Shown here piece after piece: positions 8,411 through 16,746 of a stretch of 64,000 nucleotides of DNA; position 1 is the stretch's first letter; every line of letters begins with the position of its first letter. Source of the DNA: Lachnospiraceae bacterium (GTDB lineage Bacteria; Bacillota; Clostridia; Lachnospirales; Lachnospiraceae). The stretch is taken from contig JAAVZR010000012.1 in NCBI GenBank assembly GCA_022791755.1, positions 23,739 through 87,738 on the forward strand, written 5' to 3'. The translations under genes and the position numbers were made by a program. Below the pieces are notes generated by a model, which saw nothing but the letters and a program-made list of their open reading frames with translations, did no database searches and was not told the origin of the DNA.

Positions 8411-9318
8411 AGCATTTATTAAAACTGCAGGATCTGACACAGAAGGAAATACTGGAACTTCTGAATATGGCAGATCAGCTGAAATTTGAGAAAAAGAACG
8501 GTATTGCCCATCACCATCTGACGGGAAAGACGCTGGGTATGATTTTCCAGAAATCATCTACGAGGACAAGAGTGTCTTTCGAGGTGGGGATGTACGAGCT
8601 GGGCGGCTGCGCCATGTTTCTGAGCTCCCATGATCTGCAGATCGGCCGCGGAGAGCCGGTGCAGGATACGGCCAGAGTCCTCTCCCGTTTTCTGGACGGC
8701 ATTATGATCCGGACATTTGCCCAGAAAGAGGTGGAAGATCTGGCGAAATACGGCTCGATTCCGGTCATCAATGGTCTGACGGATTATGCCCATCCCTGCC
8801 AGGTGCTTGCCGATCTCATGACGATCCGCGAGATCAAGCACAGCTTCGCCGGGCGTAAGCTCTGTTTCGTCGGGGACGGCAACAATATGGCCAATTCGCT
8901 GATCGTGGGCGGCATCAAGATGGGGATGGAGGTGAGCGTGGCCTGCCCCGAAGGATATCTGCCGGATCAGGAGCTGTGTCATTGGGCGAAGGAAAACGGT
9001 ACGTTTACCTGTACGCCCGATGTGCTGGCGGCAGCAGAGGGCGCCGACGTGCTTTACACCGATGTGTGGGCTTCCATGGGCCAGGAGGACGAGGCCGCCG
9101 GACGGCGCCAGGTGTTTGAGGGCGTATATCAGATCAATGACAGAGTGATGGCGGCGGCGAAGCCGGACGCCATGGTGCTGCACTGCCTGCCGGCACACCG
9201 GGAGGAGGAGATCACAGCCAAGGTGTTTGAAGCCCATGCCGGCGAAATCTTTGAGGAGGCGGAAAACCGGCTTCACGCACAGAAGGCGGTGCTGGTGAAG
9301 CTTTTAAAGGATAGCTAA
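8407..9318 (+). CDS. argF: ornithine carbamoyltransferase
   Basis: Makes citrulline from ornithine and carbamoyl phosphate. The 303-residue protein has the carbamoyl-phosphate motif STRTR (residues 51-55), HPCQ in TDYAHPCQVLADL, and the ornithine-loop HCLPAHR near residue 264. It is the last gene of argCJBDF and overlaps argD by 4 nt. argG and argH are not nearby and must lie elsewhere. The biosynthetic role rather than catabolic arcB is supported by the operon and its ARG boxes. Confidence 0.96.
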   Translation: MKHLLKLQDLTQKEILELLNMADQLKFEKKNGIAHHHLTGKTLGMIFQKSSTRTRVSFEVGMYELGGCAMFLSSHDLQIGRGEPVQDTARVLSRFLDGIMIRTFAQKEVEDLAKYGSIPVINGLTDYAHPCQVLADLMTIREIKHSFAGRKLCFVGDGNNMANSLIVGGIKMGMEVSVACPEGYLPDQELCHWAKENGTFTCTPDVLAAAEGADVLYTDVWASMGQEDEAAGRRQVFEGVYQINDRVMAAAKPDAMVLHCLPAHREEEITAKVFEAHAGEIFEEAENRLHAQKAVLVKLLKDS

Positions 9319-9407
9319 AGCCGCATGAGCGCTTCGGTCTGCCATAAAGCCGCCAAGCCATGACGGGAGCCGTGCCGGGGAAACGTGATCCTGACTTTGC
9401 TCTAAAC

Positions 9408-9430
9408 TTTGCTTCGGAAAGCAAAAGGTC
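9408..9430 (+). terminator. weak terminator after argF
   Basis: TTTGCTT (9408-9414) pairs with AAGCAAA (9419-9425); TCTTTT follows a few bases later. The rest of 9319-9407 holds no gene that I can support. Confidence 0.4.
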
Positions 9431-9431
9431 T

Positions 9432-9459
9432 TTTACAATTCGCCAAAATGTGGTATCCT
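9432..9459 (+). promoter_or_regulatory. glnS promoter
   Basis: TTTACA (9432-9437), 16 nt, TATCCT (9454-9459), with TG just before the -10 (extended -10). The transcript leader of about 80 nt contains GC-rich CGCAGGGG/CCCCTT segments but no T-box sequence that I can find. Confidence 0.55.
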
Positions 9460-9544
9460 AGACATTACCGGACAGAGTCCGCCTGCCCCGCAGGGGTATA
9501 CCTAACGTATGCGCCCCTTGAAGGCGCAGAGACAGGAGGAGATT

Positions 9545-11215
9545 ATGGAAAAGGAAATGGAAGTCGTATCAAAAAACTTTATTGAGCGAATCATAGAGGA
9601 GGATCTGGCCACAGGCCGTTTCGATCATGTGAAGACCCGCTTCCCCCCCGAGCCCAACGGCTATCTGCACATCGGACATGCCAAGTCCATTCTGCTGAAT
9701 TCGGGACTGGCCAGGCAGTACGGCGGCAAGTTTAACCTTCGCTTTGACGATACGAATCCCACGAAGGAAAAGATGGAATTCGTGGAGTCGATCAAGGCGG
9801 ACGTGGCCTGGCTGGGAGCGGACTGGGAGGACCGTCTGTTCTTTGCTTCGGATTATTTCGGGCAGATGTATGAGTGCGCCGTGAAGCTGATCGAAAAGGG
9901 TAAGGCGTTTGTCTGTGACCTGACGGCGGAGCAGATCCGTGAGTACCGCGGCACGCTGGATGAGCCCGGCAGGGAGAGCCCCTGGCGGAACAGGACGGTG
10001 GAGGAGAACCTGCGCCTTTTTGAAGAGATGCGCGACGGCCGGTATGCGGATGGAGAGAAGGTGCTGAGAGCGAAAATCGATATGGCCAGCCCCAATATCA
10101 ATATGCGGGACCCGGTGATTTACCGTGTGGCCCATATGAGTCATCACAATACAGGAGATGCCTGGTGTATTTATCCGATGTATGATTTTGCGCATCCCAT
10201 CGAGGACGCCATTGAGGGGATCTCCCACTCCATCTGTACGCTGGAGTTCGAGGATCATCGCCCACTGTATGACTGGGTGGTCCGGGAATGTGAGTTCCCC
10301 ATGCCTCCGAAGCAGATCGAATTTGCCAAGCTCTATCTGCGCAATGTGGTGACAGGAAAGCGCTATATCAAAAAGCTGGTGGAGGATAAGATCGTGGACG
10401 GCTGGGATGATCCCCGTCTGGTATCCATAAGCGGCCTGCGCCGCCGCGGCTATACGCCGGAGTCCATCAGGATGTTCGTGGATCTGGCCGGCGTATCCAA
10501 GAGCCAGAGCGCCTGCGATATGCCCATGCTGGAATACTGCATCCGCGAGGATCTGAAGGCGAAGAGCAGCCGGTGGATGGCAGTTTTAAAGCCGGTGAAG
10601 CTGATTATTGATAACTATCCCGAGGATCAGGTGGAGTATCTGGAGATCGCCAATAATCCGGAGAACCCGGAACTGGGTCAGAGGCAGGTGCCCTTTGCGA
10701 GAGAGCTCTATATCGAGCAGGAGGATTTCATGGAAGTGCCGGTGAAGAAGTATTTCCGGATGTTCCCCGGCAATGAGGTCCGTCTGATGGGGGCTTATTT
10801 CGTGACCTGTACCGGCGTGGATAAGGATGAAAACGGACAGATTACGGCGATTCACTGTACCTATGATCCGGCTACCCGGGGCGGCAACTGCGAGACCCGT
10901 AAAGTGAAAGGGACGATCCATTGGGTGGCGGCGCCTACGGCCCTGGAAGCGGTATGCCGTCTCTATGAAAATATCGTGGATGAGGAGAAGGGCGTATACA
11001 ATGAGGAGGACGGTTCCCTGAATCTGAATCCCAATTCTCTGACGGAGCTTCGGGACTGTAAGCTGGAGCCGGCCTTTAAGGGCGTGAAGGCATTCGACCG
11101 TTTTCAGTTTGTGCGTAACGGTTTCTTCTGCGTGGATTATAAGGATTCCACGGAGGAGCTGCCGGTATTCAACCGGATCGTATCGCTGAAGAGCTCTTTT
11201 AAGCTGCCTCAGTAA
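9545..11215 (+). CDS. glnS: glutaminyl-tRNA synthetase
   Basis: A 556-residue class I synthetase that charges tRNA-Gln. The N-terminal [16 protein letters not shown] holds the HIGH signature, and the C-terminal half is the GlnRS beta-barrel anticodon-binding domain ([16 protein letters not shown]). [23 protein letters not shown] is strongly GlnRS-like. The second class I signature is odd: the expected MSKR reads TGKR ([13 protein letters not shown]). ATG 9545 is chosen for its CAGGAGGAG site 5 nt upstream; an in-frame ATG at 9509 lacks one. GlnRS in a Gram-positive anaerobe suggests an old transfer, because many Firmicutes use GatCAB instead. Confidence 0.93.
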   Translation: MEKEMEVVSKNFIERIIEEDLATGRFDHVKTRFPPEPNGYLHIGHAKSILLNSGLARQYGGKFNLRFDDTNPTKEKMEFVESIKADVAWLGADWEDRLFFASDYFGQMYECAVKLIEKGKAFVCDLTAEQIREYRGTLDEPGRESPWRNRTVEENLRLFEEMRDGRYADGEKVLRAKIDMASPNINMRDPVIYRVAHMSHHNTGDAWCIYPMYDFAHPIEDAIEGISHSICTLEFEDHRPLYDWVVRECEFPMPPKQIEFAKLYLRNVVTGKRYIKKLVEDKIVDGWDDPRLVSISGLRRRGYTPESIRMFVDLAGVSKSQSACDMPMLEYCIREDLKAKSSRWMAVLKPVKLIIDNYPEDQVEYLEIANNPENPELGQRQVPFARELYIEQEDFMEVPVKKYFRMFPGNEVRLMGAYFVTCTGVDKDENGQITAIHCTYDPATRGGNCETRKVKGTIHWVAAPTALEAVCRLYENIVDEEKGVYNEEDGSLNLNPNSLTELRDCKLEPAFKGVKAFDRFQFVRNGFFCVDYKDSTEELPVFNRIVSLKSSFKLPQ

Positions 11216-11244
11216 CGCGATGAACCGGGGAGGAAGGGCGACGG

Positions 11245-12195
11245 ATGGGACTGTTATATTTTCTGGCTGATTTTCGCACGGCGGCGGGCAACGCGTTTTT
11301 TATGGCGGTGACATATCTGGGAGACGAGGCGGCGGCTCTGGCGCTTATGCTGGTGGTCTTCTGGTGCATCGATAAAAAGATGGGCTATTATATGATATAC
11401 GGCACGGTCTTCGGGCTTTTATTTAACCAGCTGTTGAAATCTCTGTTTGCGATTCCCAGACCCTGGATCCGCGATCCGGCGTTTCAGGCGGTGGAGGAGG
11501 CCAAGGCAACGGCGGGAGGCTACTCGTTTCCCAGCGGCCATACGGCCACAGCCACGGCAGTCTATGGCAGTATGGCCCGGTATGCGAAGGAAAAGGCGTT
11601 TCGGGTCATCTGCCTGGCGCTAATCGGGATCGTGGCCTTCTCCCGCATGTATCTGGGAGTCCATACCCCGGCAGATGTGGGGGTATCCCTGGCTGTGGGG
11701 ACGGTGCTGGTCCTGGCGCTGTATCCGGTGTTTGCCAGGGAGGAGAGCGGAGTACGTTCTTTCTGGACTTTGCAGGCCGTGTTTCTGCTTTGCGTGGCGG
11801 GACTTTTCGTTTTTCTGAATATTAAAGGGGTCCCGAAGGATCCTTCTCTGACGGAGGAGGAGCTGATCCATGGGGCCGGCGCCGCCGTAAAGACGGCATG
11901 GCAGATTCTGGGAATGGGCCTGGGAGTAATGGCGTCCCACTGCTGGGATCGCTTTGGAAAGAGCTTTGAGACAAAGGCGGTCTGGTGGGCGCAGGTTTTG
12001 AAGGTGGTGCTGGGACTTCTTTTCGTTCTGCTCATCAAGGAGGGACTGAAGGCGCCGCTGTCGGCTGTGTTCGGCAGTCATCCCGGGGCTACGGCAGTGC
12101 GTTATTTTCTGATGACGGCTGCGGCGGGGCTCGTGTGGCCCATGACATTCGGCTTTTTTGGCAGGCTTGGCACGAAGGAAGAAGGCTCCCTTTAA
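11245..12195 (+). CDS. PAP2-family membrane phosphatase
   Basis: An integral membrane protein of 316 residues with about eight helices. The three PAP2 motifs are present: KSLFAIPRP (K-x6-RP), SFPSGHTATA (PSGH), and SRMYLGVHTPADV (SR-x5-H-x3-D). It probably removes phosphate from a lipid phosphate such as undecaprenyl pyrophosphate or phosphatidic acid on the outer membrane face. The N-terminus (LYFLADFRTAAGNAFFMAVTYLGDE) resembles a clostridial PAP2 subgroup of unknown substrate. It follows glnS by 29 nt behind GGGGAGGA. Confidence 0.88.
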   Translation: MGLLYFLADFRTAAGNAFFMAVTYLGDEAAALALMLVVFWCIDKKMGYYMIYGTVFGLLFNQLLKSLFAIPRPWIRDPAFQAVEEAKATAGGYSFPSGHTATATAVYGSMARYAKEKAFRVICLALIGIVAFSRMYLGVHTPADVGVSLAVGTVLVLALYPVFAREESGVRSFWTLQAVFLLCVAGLFVFLNIKGVPKDPSLTEEELIHGAGAAVKTAWQILGMGLGVMASHCWDRFGKSFETKAVWWAQVLKVVLGLLFVLLIKEGLKAPLSAVFGSHPGATAVRYFLMTAAAGLVWPMTFGFFGRLGTKEEGSL

Positions 12196-12214
12196 GAATC
12201 CGCTTCTGGCCGCC

Positions 12215-12243
12215 TTTACAGAAAAGCGGAAGTCTGATACAAT
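12215..12243 (+). promoter_or_regulatory. promoter of the degV-phosphatase pair
   Basis: TTTACA (12215-12220), 17 nt, TACAAT (12238-12243), in the gap after the PAP2 gene. Confidence 0.55.
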
Positions 12244-12311
12244 ATCCGTAGGGGCTTTTGATGCCCGGAACAACAGAAAGGCGGTTCGCAACCGGCGGTG
12301 ACGGCAGAATA

Positions 12312-13175
12312 ATGAGAGAATTTACCGTGATGACCGATATCAACACAGATATCGATCCGGCCTACGCAAAGGCTGAACATATTGTAATCTTACCCCAGTA
12401 TTATCATTTCAATGACGGTGTGATCTATGGCGACGATAAGAAGCTGACGCCTCCGGATTTTTATAAGCGTCTTCTGGGCGGGGAGCGGGCCTACTCCATG
12501 GGCTGTAATCCGAAACGGGTGCGTGAGCTCTTTGAGGCGGAGCTCAATGAGAACCGGGACATCATCAGCATAATCTTTTCGTCGGAGTGCAGCGGCAGCT
12601 ACAGCACCGTCTGTCTGGTGGCAGAAGAGCTGATGGAGGAGCGGGACTGTAGGATCTGCGTCATTGATTCTCTGAATGGCTCGGCAGCGGCCGGCCTCAT
12701 GGTATATCTGGCTCAGGAGATGAAGAAGAAAGGCCATACGCTGGAGGAAGTGCGGGAAACCATCGAGGCCCGAAAGAAGGATTTCGATATCCTGTTTCTG
12801 GTGGACCATCTGGACTGCCTGGTGCGGGGAGGCCGGCTGAACGCTGTCAGCGGGGCTGTGGGCACGGTGTTAAATATCAAACCGATTCTGCATTTCGAGA
12901 AGGGGAAGATCGTCCCCTTTGTAAAGTGCCGCGGTAAAAATAATGCCAGGCGTATGATGCTGGAGACAGTGAAGAAGCGTAATCTCGATAAGACGCTGGT
13001 GGCTGTGGTCCATACGGATAACCTGGAGGAGGCGAAGGAATATGCGGCCGTGGTGGAGCAGGAGCTGGGAATCCAGGTGGTATACATAAACGAAGTCAAC
13101 CTGACTATCGGAACCCACACCGGGCCGGACGCGCTGGGGCTGGCGTTTTGCACGCTGCCAGAGAAAAAGGAGTGA
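12312..13175 (+). CDS. DegV family fatty-acid-binding protein
   Basis: A 287-residue DegV protein. Members bind a fatty acid and can serve as the FakB subunit that presents it to the kinase FakA; no fakA is nearby. Family marks seen are VMTDINTDIDP near the start, FSSECSGSYST (lipid head-group loop), VDSLNG-type segment, and the C-terminal TIGTHTGPDALGLAF. ATG 12312 is chosen because the conserved fold begins immediately; TTG/ATG at 12258/12261 would add an unconserved 18 residues. The RBS before 12312 is weak, so the start is not certain. Confidence 0.88.
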   Translation: MREFTVMTDINTDIDPAYAKAEHIVILPQYYHFNDGVIYGDDKKLTPPDFYKRLLGGERAYSMGCNPKRVRELFEAELNENRDIISIIFSSECSGSYSTVCLVAEELMEERDCRICVIDSLNGSAAAGLMVYLAQEMKKKGHTLEEVRETIEARKKDFDILFLVDHLDCLVRGGRLNAVSGAVGTVLNIKPILHFEKGKIVPFVKCRGKNNARRMMLETVKKRNLDKTLVAVVHTDNLEEAKEYAAVVEQELGIQVVYINEVNLTIGTHTGPDALGLAFCTLPEKKE

Positions 13176-13179
13176 TAAG

Positions 13180-13980
13180 ATGAATCTTATTAAACTGGAA
13201 GGAATTGCAAATGCCAGAGAGCTGGGTGGAATTTTATTGAAAAACGGACGCAGGGTAAAGAACGGCTGTCTGCTTCGCACCGGTAAGCTGTCCGGGATGA
13301 CGGACGGGGATCTGGAGGTGCTGCGGGACCGGTATCATGTGACGATGGTGGTGGATCTGCGCTCTGAACTGGAGGAGAGTCAGCATCCGGACCGGCAGAT
13401 CCCCGGTGCGCTGATTCATCTTCATCCCATTTTTCCCGGGTCGGCTCTGGGCGTTACCAGAGAGGAAGCGGACGAACCGGATCCGATGAAGAAGAAGCTC
13501 ATCTTTGTGCGCAGCCTGAATGGACGGGCCAAAGAAGGGATGACCAGCCTCTATCCGATGATGGTGAGCGACCCGTACTGTGTGGGCCAGCTGAAGGGCT
13601 TTTTTTCGCTGCTGATGAAGCATGGCGAGGGCGCTTTTTTATGGCACTGCACGGCGGGAAAGGACAGGACCGGAATCACGGCGGCTCTTCTGTTATGGAT
13701 GCTGGGGGCTTCCAAAGAGGAGATTATGGAGGATTATCTGGCGACCAATGAGGCCATGAAGGAGGAGCTCTCCAGGCTGAGAGAGGAGATCTATGCCTGT
13801 TCTGGCGATATGTCGCTGGCGGAGCAGGCCGTACTGCTTGATTCCGTGTCCGGAGAGTATCTGGAGTCTGCCTTTGGGGCCATAGAAAAACAGTATGGCG
13901 GTATGGAGCGCTTCATACGAAAGGAGCTGGGGATCACGCAGGAAATGCAGCAGCAGCTGATCGAGAAATATACAAAATGA
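13180..13980 (+). CDS. tyrosine/serine protein phosphatase (Tyr_phosphatase family)
   Basis: A 266-residue member of the atypical PTP family related to mycobacterial PtpB-type lipid/protein phosphatases. The N-terminal segment NARELGGILLKNGRRVKNGCLLRTGKLSG-like start is typical (residues 7-35). VVDLRSELE follows. The active-site loop HCTAGKDRTG has Cys157 and the CX5R pattern. It follows degV by 4 nt, so the two are one operon. The physiological target (phosphoprotein, phosphoinositide or other) is unknown. Confidence 0.9.
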   Translation: MNLIKLEGIANARELGGILLKNGRRVKNGCLLRTGKLSGMTDGDLEVLRDRYHVTMVVDLRSELEESQHPDRQIPGALIHLHPIFPGSALGVTREEADEPDPMKKKLIFVRSLNGRAKEGMTSLYPMMVSDPYCVGQLKGFFSLLMKHGEGAFLWHCTAGKDRTGITAALLLWMLGASKEEIMEDYLATNEAMKEELSRLREEIYACSGDMSLAEQAVLLDSVSGEYLESAFGAIEKQYGGMERFIRKELGITQEMQQQLIEKYTK

Positions 13981-14004
13981 CAGAAAACGGAGCCTGGAAA
14001 GACG

Positions 14005-14045
14005 AGCTCCCCGACAGTCCGCAGAGGACTGCCGGGGAGCTTTTA
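14005..14045 (+). terminator. strong terminator after the phosphatase gene
   Basis: AGCTCCCCG-A-CAGTCC pairs with GGACTG-CCGGGGAGCT around GCAGA, followed by TTTTA. It ends the degV-phosphatase operon and faces luxS. Confidence 0.85.
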
Positions 14046-14069
14046 TGGTGCGGATAAGGAACCGAAGAC

Positions 14070-14558
14070 TTATTCCGGATAGGTAAGCCGTTCGGGCTGT
14101 CTTTCACAGAGCACGGTATCTAAGTATTTCTGTGCATAGTATCTGGCCATGGGCAGATTCATATCCAGACAGTTGCCGCAGTCTCTGGGGCTGGCGCCGG
14201 GGATGGCCCCGTCGAAACCGGCGATAAAAGTAAACATTTCTTTCATCAGATCAAAGATATCATCGGAAGAGTGATCGCCGGCCAGCAGGAGATAGAAGCC
14301 GGTACGGCAGCCCATAGGTCCGAAATAGACGACGCGGTCCTTCCACTGGTCGTGGTTGCGCAAAAAGGTGGCTCCCAGATGTTCCAGAGCGTGGATGGCG
14401 GGATTGTCCATGACAGGCTCCGTGTTGGGGCGGGTGATCCGGATGTCAAAGGTGGTGACCGTGGCATGTTCAACTTTATCCTTGCGGGACACGTAGAGGC
14501 CGGGCAGGAGTTTCAGATGATCAATGGTGAAGCTGGTGATTTTCTGCATTTCTTTCAT
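14070..14558 (-). CDS. luxS: S-ribosylhomocysteine lyase LuxS
   Basis: A 162-residue iron/zinc enzyme that splits S-ribosylhomocysteine to homocysteine and DPD, the AI-2 precursor, in methyl-cycle recycling. Metal-site motif HALEHLGATFLRN (HxxEH) and GPMGCRTGFYLLL with the catalytic Cys are present, and DCGNC supplies the third metal ligand. ATG at 14558 (minus strand) is preceded by GAGG and gives standard length; the longer open frame to 14675 is not used. It stands alone and converges on the phosphatase gene. Confidence 0.95.
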   Translation of the reverse strand: MKEMQKITSFTIDHLKLLPGLYVSRKDKVEHATVTTFDIRITRPNTEPVMDNPAIHALEHLGATFLRNHDQWKDRVVYFGPMGCRTGFYLLLAGDHSSDDIFDLMKEMFTFIAGFDGAIPGASPRDCGNCLDMNLPMARYYAQKYLDTVLCERQPERLTYPE

Positions 14559-14754
14559 GACGGGAACCTCATTTCTTTTTTCTTTTCTACAGTGTAGCGC
14601 ATTTCGGATAAGAGTGCAAGCAGCCAGGCGGGATTTTTGGAATGAAGGCGGGCGGTTTTTACATTCTCCTGCCAAAACGGCGGGAATCAGTCATAAATCT
14701 CTCACAGCCTGACTATAATGGCAATGACAAGCAGATACCACGGGGTGGGCTGTA

Positions 14755-16257
14755 TTGAAAAAGAAGAAAGCAGAGAGAAGAAAAAAACGGTTACTATGGC
14801 TGTGCATCCTGCTGTTGGCCGTGTGCCAGCCGCAGACTGTGAAAGCGGCATCGGGGGCGGGATTTTGGTTAGAGGACGGTTATGACGCAGGCGAAGAGGC
14901 GGCCGGACAGGCGAGCCATGACGGGGGGCAGAGCGGGGGTGGCGGGGCAACCCCGGCAGAGAACAGCCAGCCTGAGACAGAGCAGCCCCGGGAGGGCGGT
15001 GATCCGGCGGCCAGGACAGCGGAGAGTCAGGCGGTGCCGGAAACCTTTGTGACCTATGAGGGAGAAAAAGGAGAGCCGGTGGGAGATACGGCGGATTCTT
15101 TGGGAGACACTCCGGCAAAGGTGAGCCAAATGGAGAGCGCGGCGGACGATACGGCGGCAGTGGAGACGACGGCGGAATTCGGCCTTACCGCGGTGTCGGC
15201 GCTTTTAATGGAGGCATCCACCGGAACGGTGATCTATGAAAAAAACGCCGACCAGGCATTGAGTCCGGCCAGTATCACGAAGATCATGACATTGATTCTG
15301 ATTTTTGACGCTCTGGAGGAGGGGCGGATCCGCCTCGAGGATGAGGTGACAGTGAGCGCCAACGCCAAATCCATGGGGGGATCCCAGGTGTATCTGGAGG
15401 AGGGCGAGGTGCAGACCGTGGAAACCATGATCAAATGTATCGTGGTGGCCTCCGGCAACGATGCGTCGGTGGCCATGGCAGAGCATCTGGCCGGCAGCGA
15501 GACGGAGTTTGTCCGTCAGATGAACGAGCGGGCCCAGGGACTGGGCATGACACAGACCAAGTTTGAGGACTGCTGCGGACTGACCGATTCCACGACCCAT
15601 GTGGCTTCCGCCAGGGATGTGGCGGTCATGAGCCGGGAGCTGATTACGCGCTATCCGCAGATTCATGAGTACAGCAGTATCTGGATGGAAAATATTATTC
15701 ACAATACGGCTCAGGGCAGCTCGGAGTTCGGTCTGGCGAATACCAATAAGCTTTTAAAGCAGTATGATGGCTGTAATGGGCTGAAGACCGGATCCACCAG
15801 CCTGGCCAAATACTGCGTTTCTGCCACAGCCACCCGGGACGGTGTGACATTGATCGCTGTCATTATGGCGGCCCAGGATTATAAGATCCGTTTTTCGGAG
15901 GCGGCGACGCTTTTAAACTATGGTTTTTCGTCCTGCAAGCTGTACACGGACGAGAACCCGGAGTCCCTTCCTCTTCTTTCCGTGGAAAACGGTGTCAGGG
16001 AAGAGATCGCGCTGCGCTATGGAGGAAGCTTTTCCTATCTGGGGGTGAACGGAGAAGATTTCTCGGCCATCACCAAGGAATGGATCTACGATCAGCCGGT
16101 CAAGGCTCCGGTCACAGAGGGCGATACGGTGGGCAGTCTGGTCTACTCTTTAAATGGAACGGAGATCGGGAGGATACCGATTCTGGCCGCGGAGAGCGTG
16201 GAGGAAGCGGGATACTTCGATTACTGGAAGAGGGTGTGGGAGGAATTTCTGCTGTAG
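14755..16257 (+). CDS. D-alanyl-D-alanine carboxypeptidase (DacF/PBP5 type)
   Basis: A secreted low-molecular-weight penicillin-binding protein that trims the terminal D-Ala from peptidoglycan stem peptides. Start is TTG 14755, supported by a signal peptide directly behind it (basic KKKKAERRKKR, then LLWLCILLLAVC, cleavage near VKA). Residues 30-140 are a low-complexity Gly/Glu/Ala/Pro-rich linker that is unusually long. The catalytic motifs are S173-I-T-K (SPASITK), S233-G-N and K344-T-G. A C-terminal PBP5-like domain follows. A TATAAT lies at 14714-14719. It sits directly upstream of the BlaI/BlaR1 pair but is separated by the latter's promoter. Confidence 0.92.
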   Translation: MKKKKAERRKKRLLWLCILLLAVCQPQTVKAASGAGFWLEDGYDAGEEAAGQASHDGGQSGGGGATPAENSQPETEQPREGGDPAARTAESQAVPETFVTYEGEKGEPVGDTADSLGDTPAKVSQMESAADDTAAVETTAEFGLTAVSALLMEASTGTVIYEKNADQALSPASITKIMTLILIFDALEEGRIRLEDEVTVSANAKSMGGSQVYLEEGEVQTVETMIKCIVVASGNDASVAMAEHLAGSETEFVRQMNERAQGLGMTQTKFEDCCGLTDSTTHVASARDVAVMSRELITRYPQIHEYSSIWMENIIHNTAQGSSEFGLANTNKLLKQYDGCNGLKTGSTSLAKYCVSATATRDGVTLIAVIMAAQDYKIRFSEAATLLNYGFSSCKLYTDENPESLPLLSVENGVREEIALRYGGSFSYLGVNGEDFSAITKEWIYDQPVKAPVTEGDTVGSLVYSLNGTEIGRIPILAAESVEEAGYFDYWKRVWEEFLL

Positions 16258-16292
16258 GCTGCAAAGATCTTTTTTCCCGGATTAAATTTTTC

Positions 16293-16352
16293 TTGACATG
16301 ATGGTCTATAAGTTGTAAACTAACATTGATAGGTTTACAACTTATAGACCAT
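16293..16352 (+). promoter_or_regulatory. BlaI-type operator and promoter
   Basis: ATGGTCTATAAGTTGTAAAC (16301-16320) is repeated exactly, inverted, at 16333-16352, with a 12-nt spacer. A -35 TTGACA (16293-16298) precedes it, and a -10-like TAAACT (16316-16321) lies inside the left arm. Each arm carries TGTA or TACA, as in BlaI/MecI operators. Binding would cover the promoter and repress blaI-blaR1. Confidence 0.85.
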
Positions 16353-16389
16353 TTGCGAATGAGATGGAAGAAAGAGGGAGGGAAAGACG

Positions 16390-16746
16390 ATGACAGAATT
16401 CGAGAGCAGACTGGCGGATCTGATCTGGGAGCATGAGCCGGTGGCTTCCGGCGAGTTGGTAAGGCTGTGCGAGACGCATTTTCATTGGAAGAAATCTACT
16501 ACATATACCATGCTGAAACGGATATGCGAACAGGGAATGTTTAAAAATGAAAATGCCCGTATCACGTCTGTGGTATCTAAGGAGGAGTACCGACAGAGCC
16601 AGGGAGAGGAATTTATCCGGCAGAACTTCGGCGGCTCCGTCCCTGGCTTTCTGGCTGGTTTTATGGACCGGCGCCGTCTCAGCCGCAGACAGATAGAGGA
16701 GATCAAGGAGATGATTGCCCGTTACGAGGAGGAGGAGGAGCTATGA
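16390..16746 (+). CDS. BlaI/MecI/CopY family repressor
   Basis: A 118-residue winged-helix repressor. The N-terminal FESRLADLIWEHEPVASGELVRLCETHFHWKKSTTYTMLKRICEQG-like region (residues 3-48) matches the BlaI DNA-binding domain. The C-terminal part forms the dimer helices, cut in the family by BlaR1-triggered proteolysis. Its stop overlaps the next start (ATGA at 16743-16746), so it is coupled to the BlaR1-like gene. The perfect operator 38 nt upstream implies self-regulation. The regulated function need not be beta-lactam resistance; no beta-lactamase is in the window. Confidence 0.93.
   Translation: MTEFESRLADLIWEHEPVASGELVRLCETHFHWKKSTTYTMLKRICEQGMFKNENARITSVVSKEEYRQSQGEEFIRQNFGGSVPGFLAGFMDRRRLSRRQIEEIKEMIARYEEEEEL

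Noticed and set aside
9319..9544. T-box or other riboswitch before glnS
   Set aside because: No GGTGGNACCGCG sequence and no paired terminator/antiterminator; only a promoter and a weak hairpin were seen.
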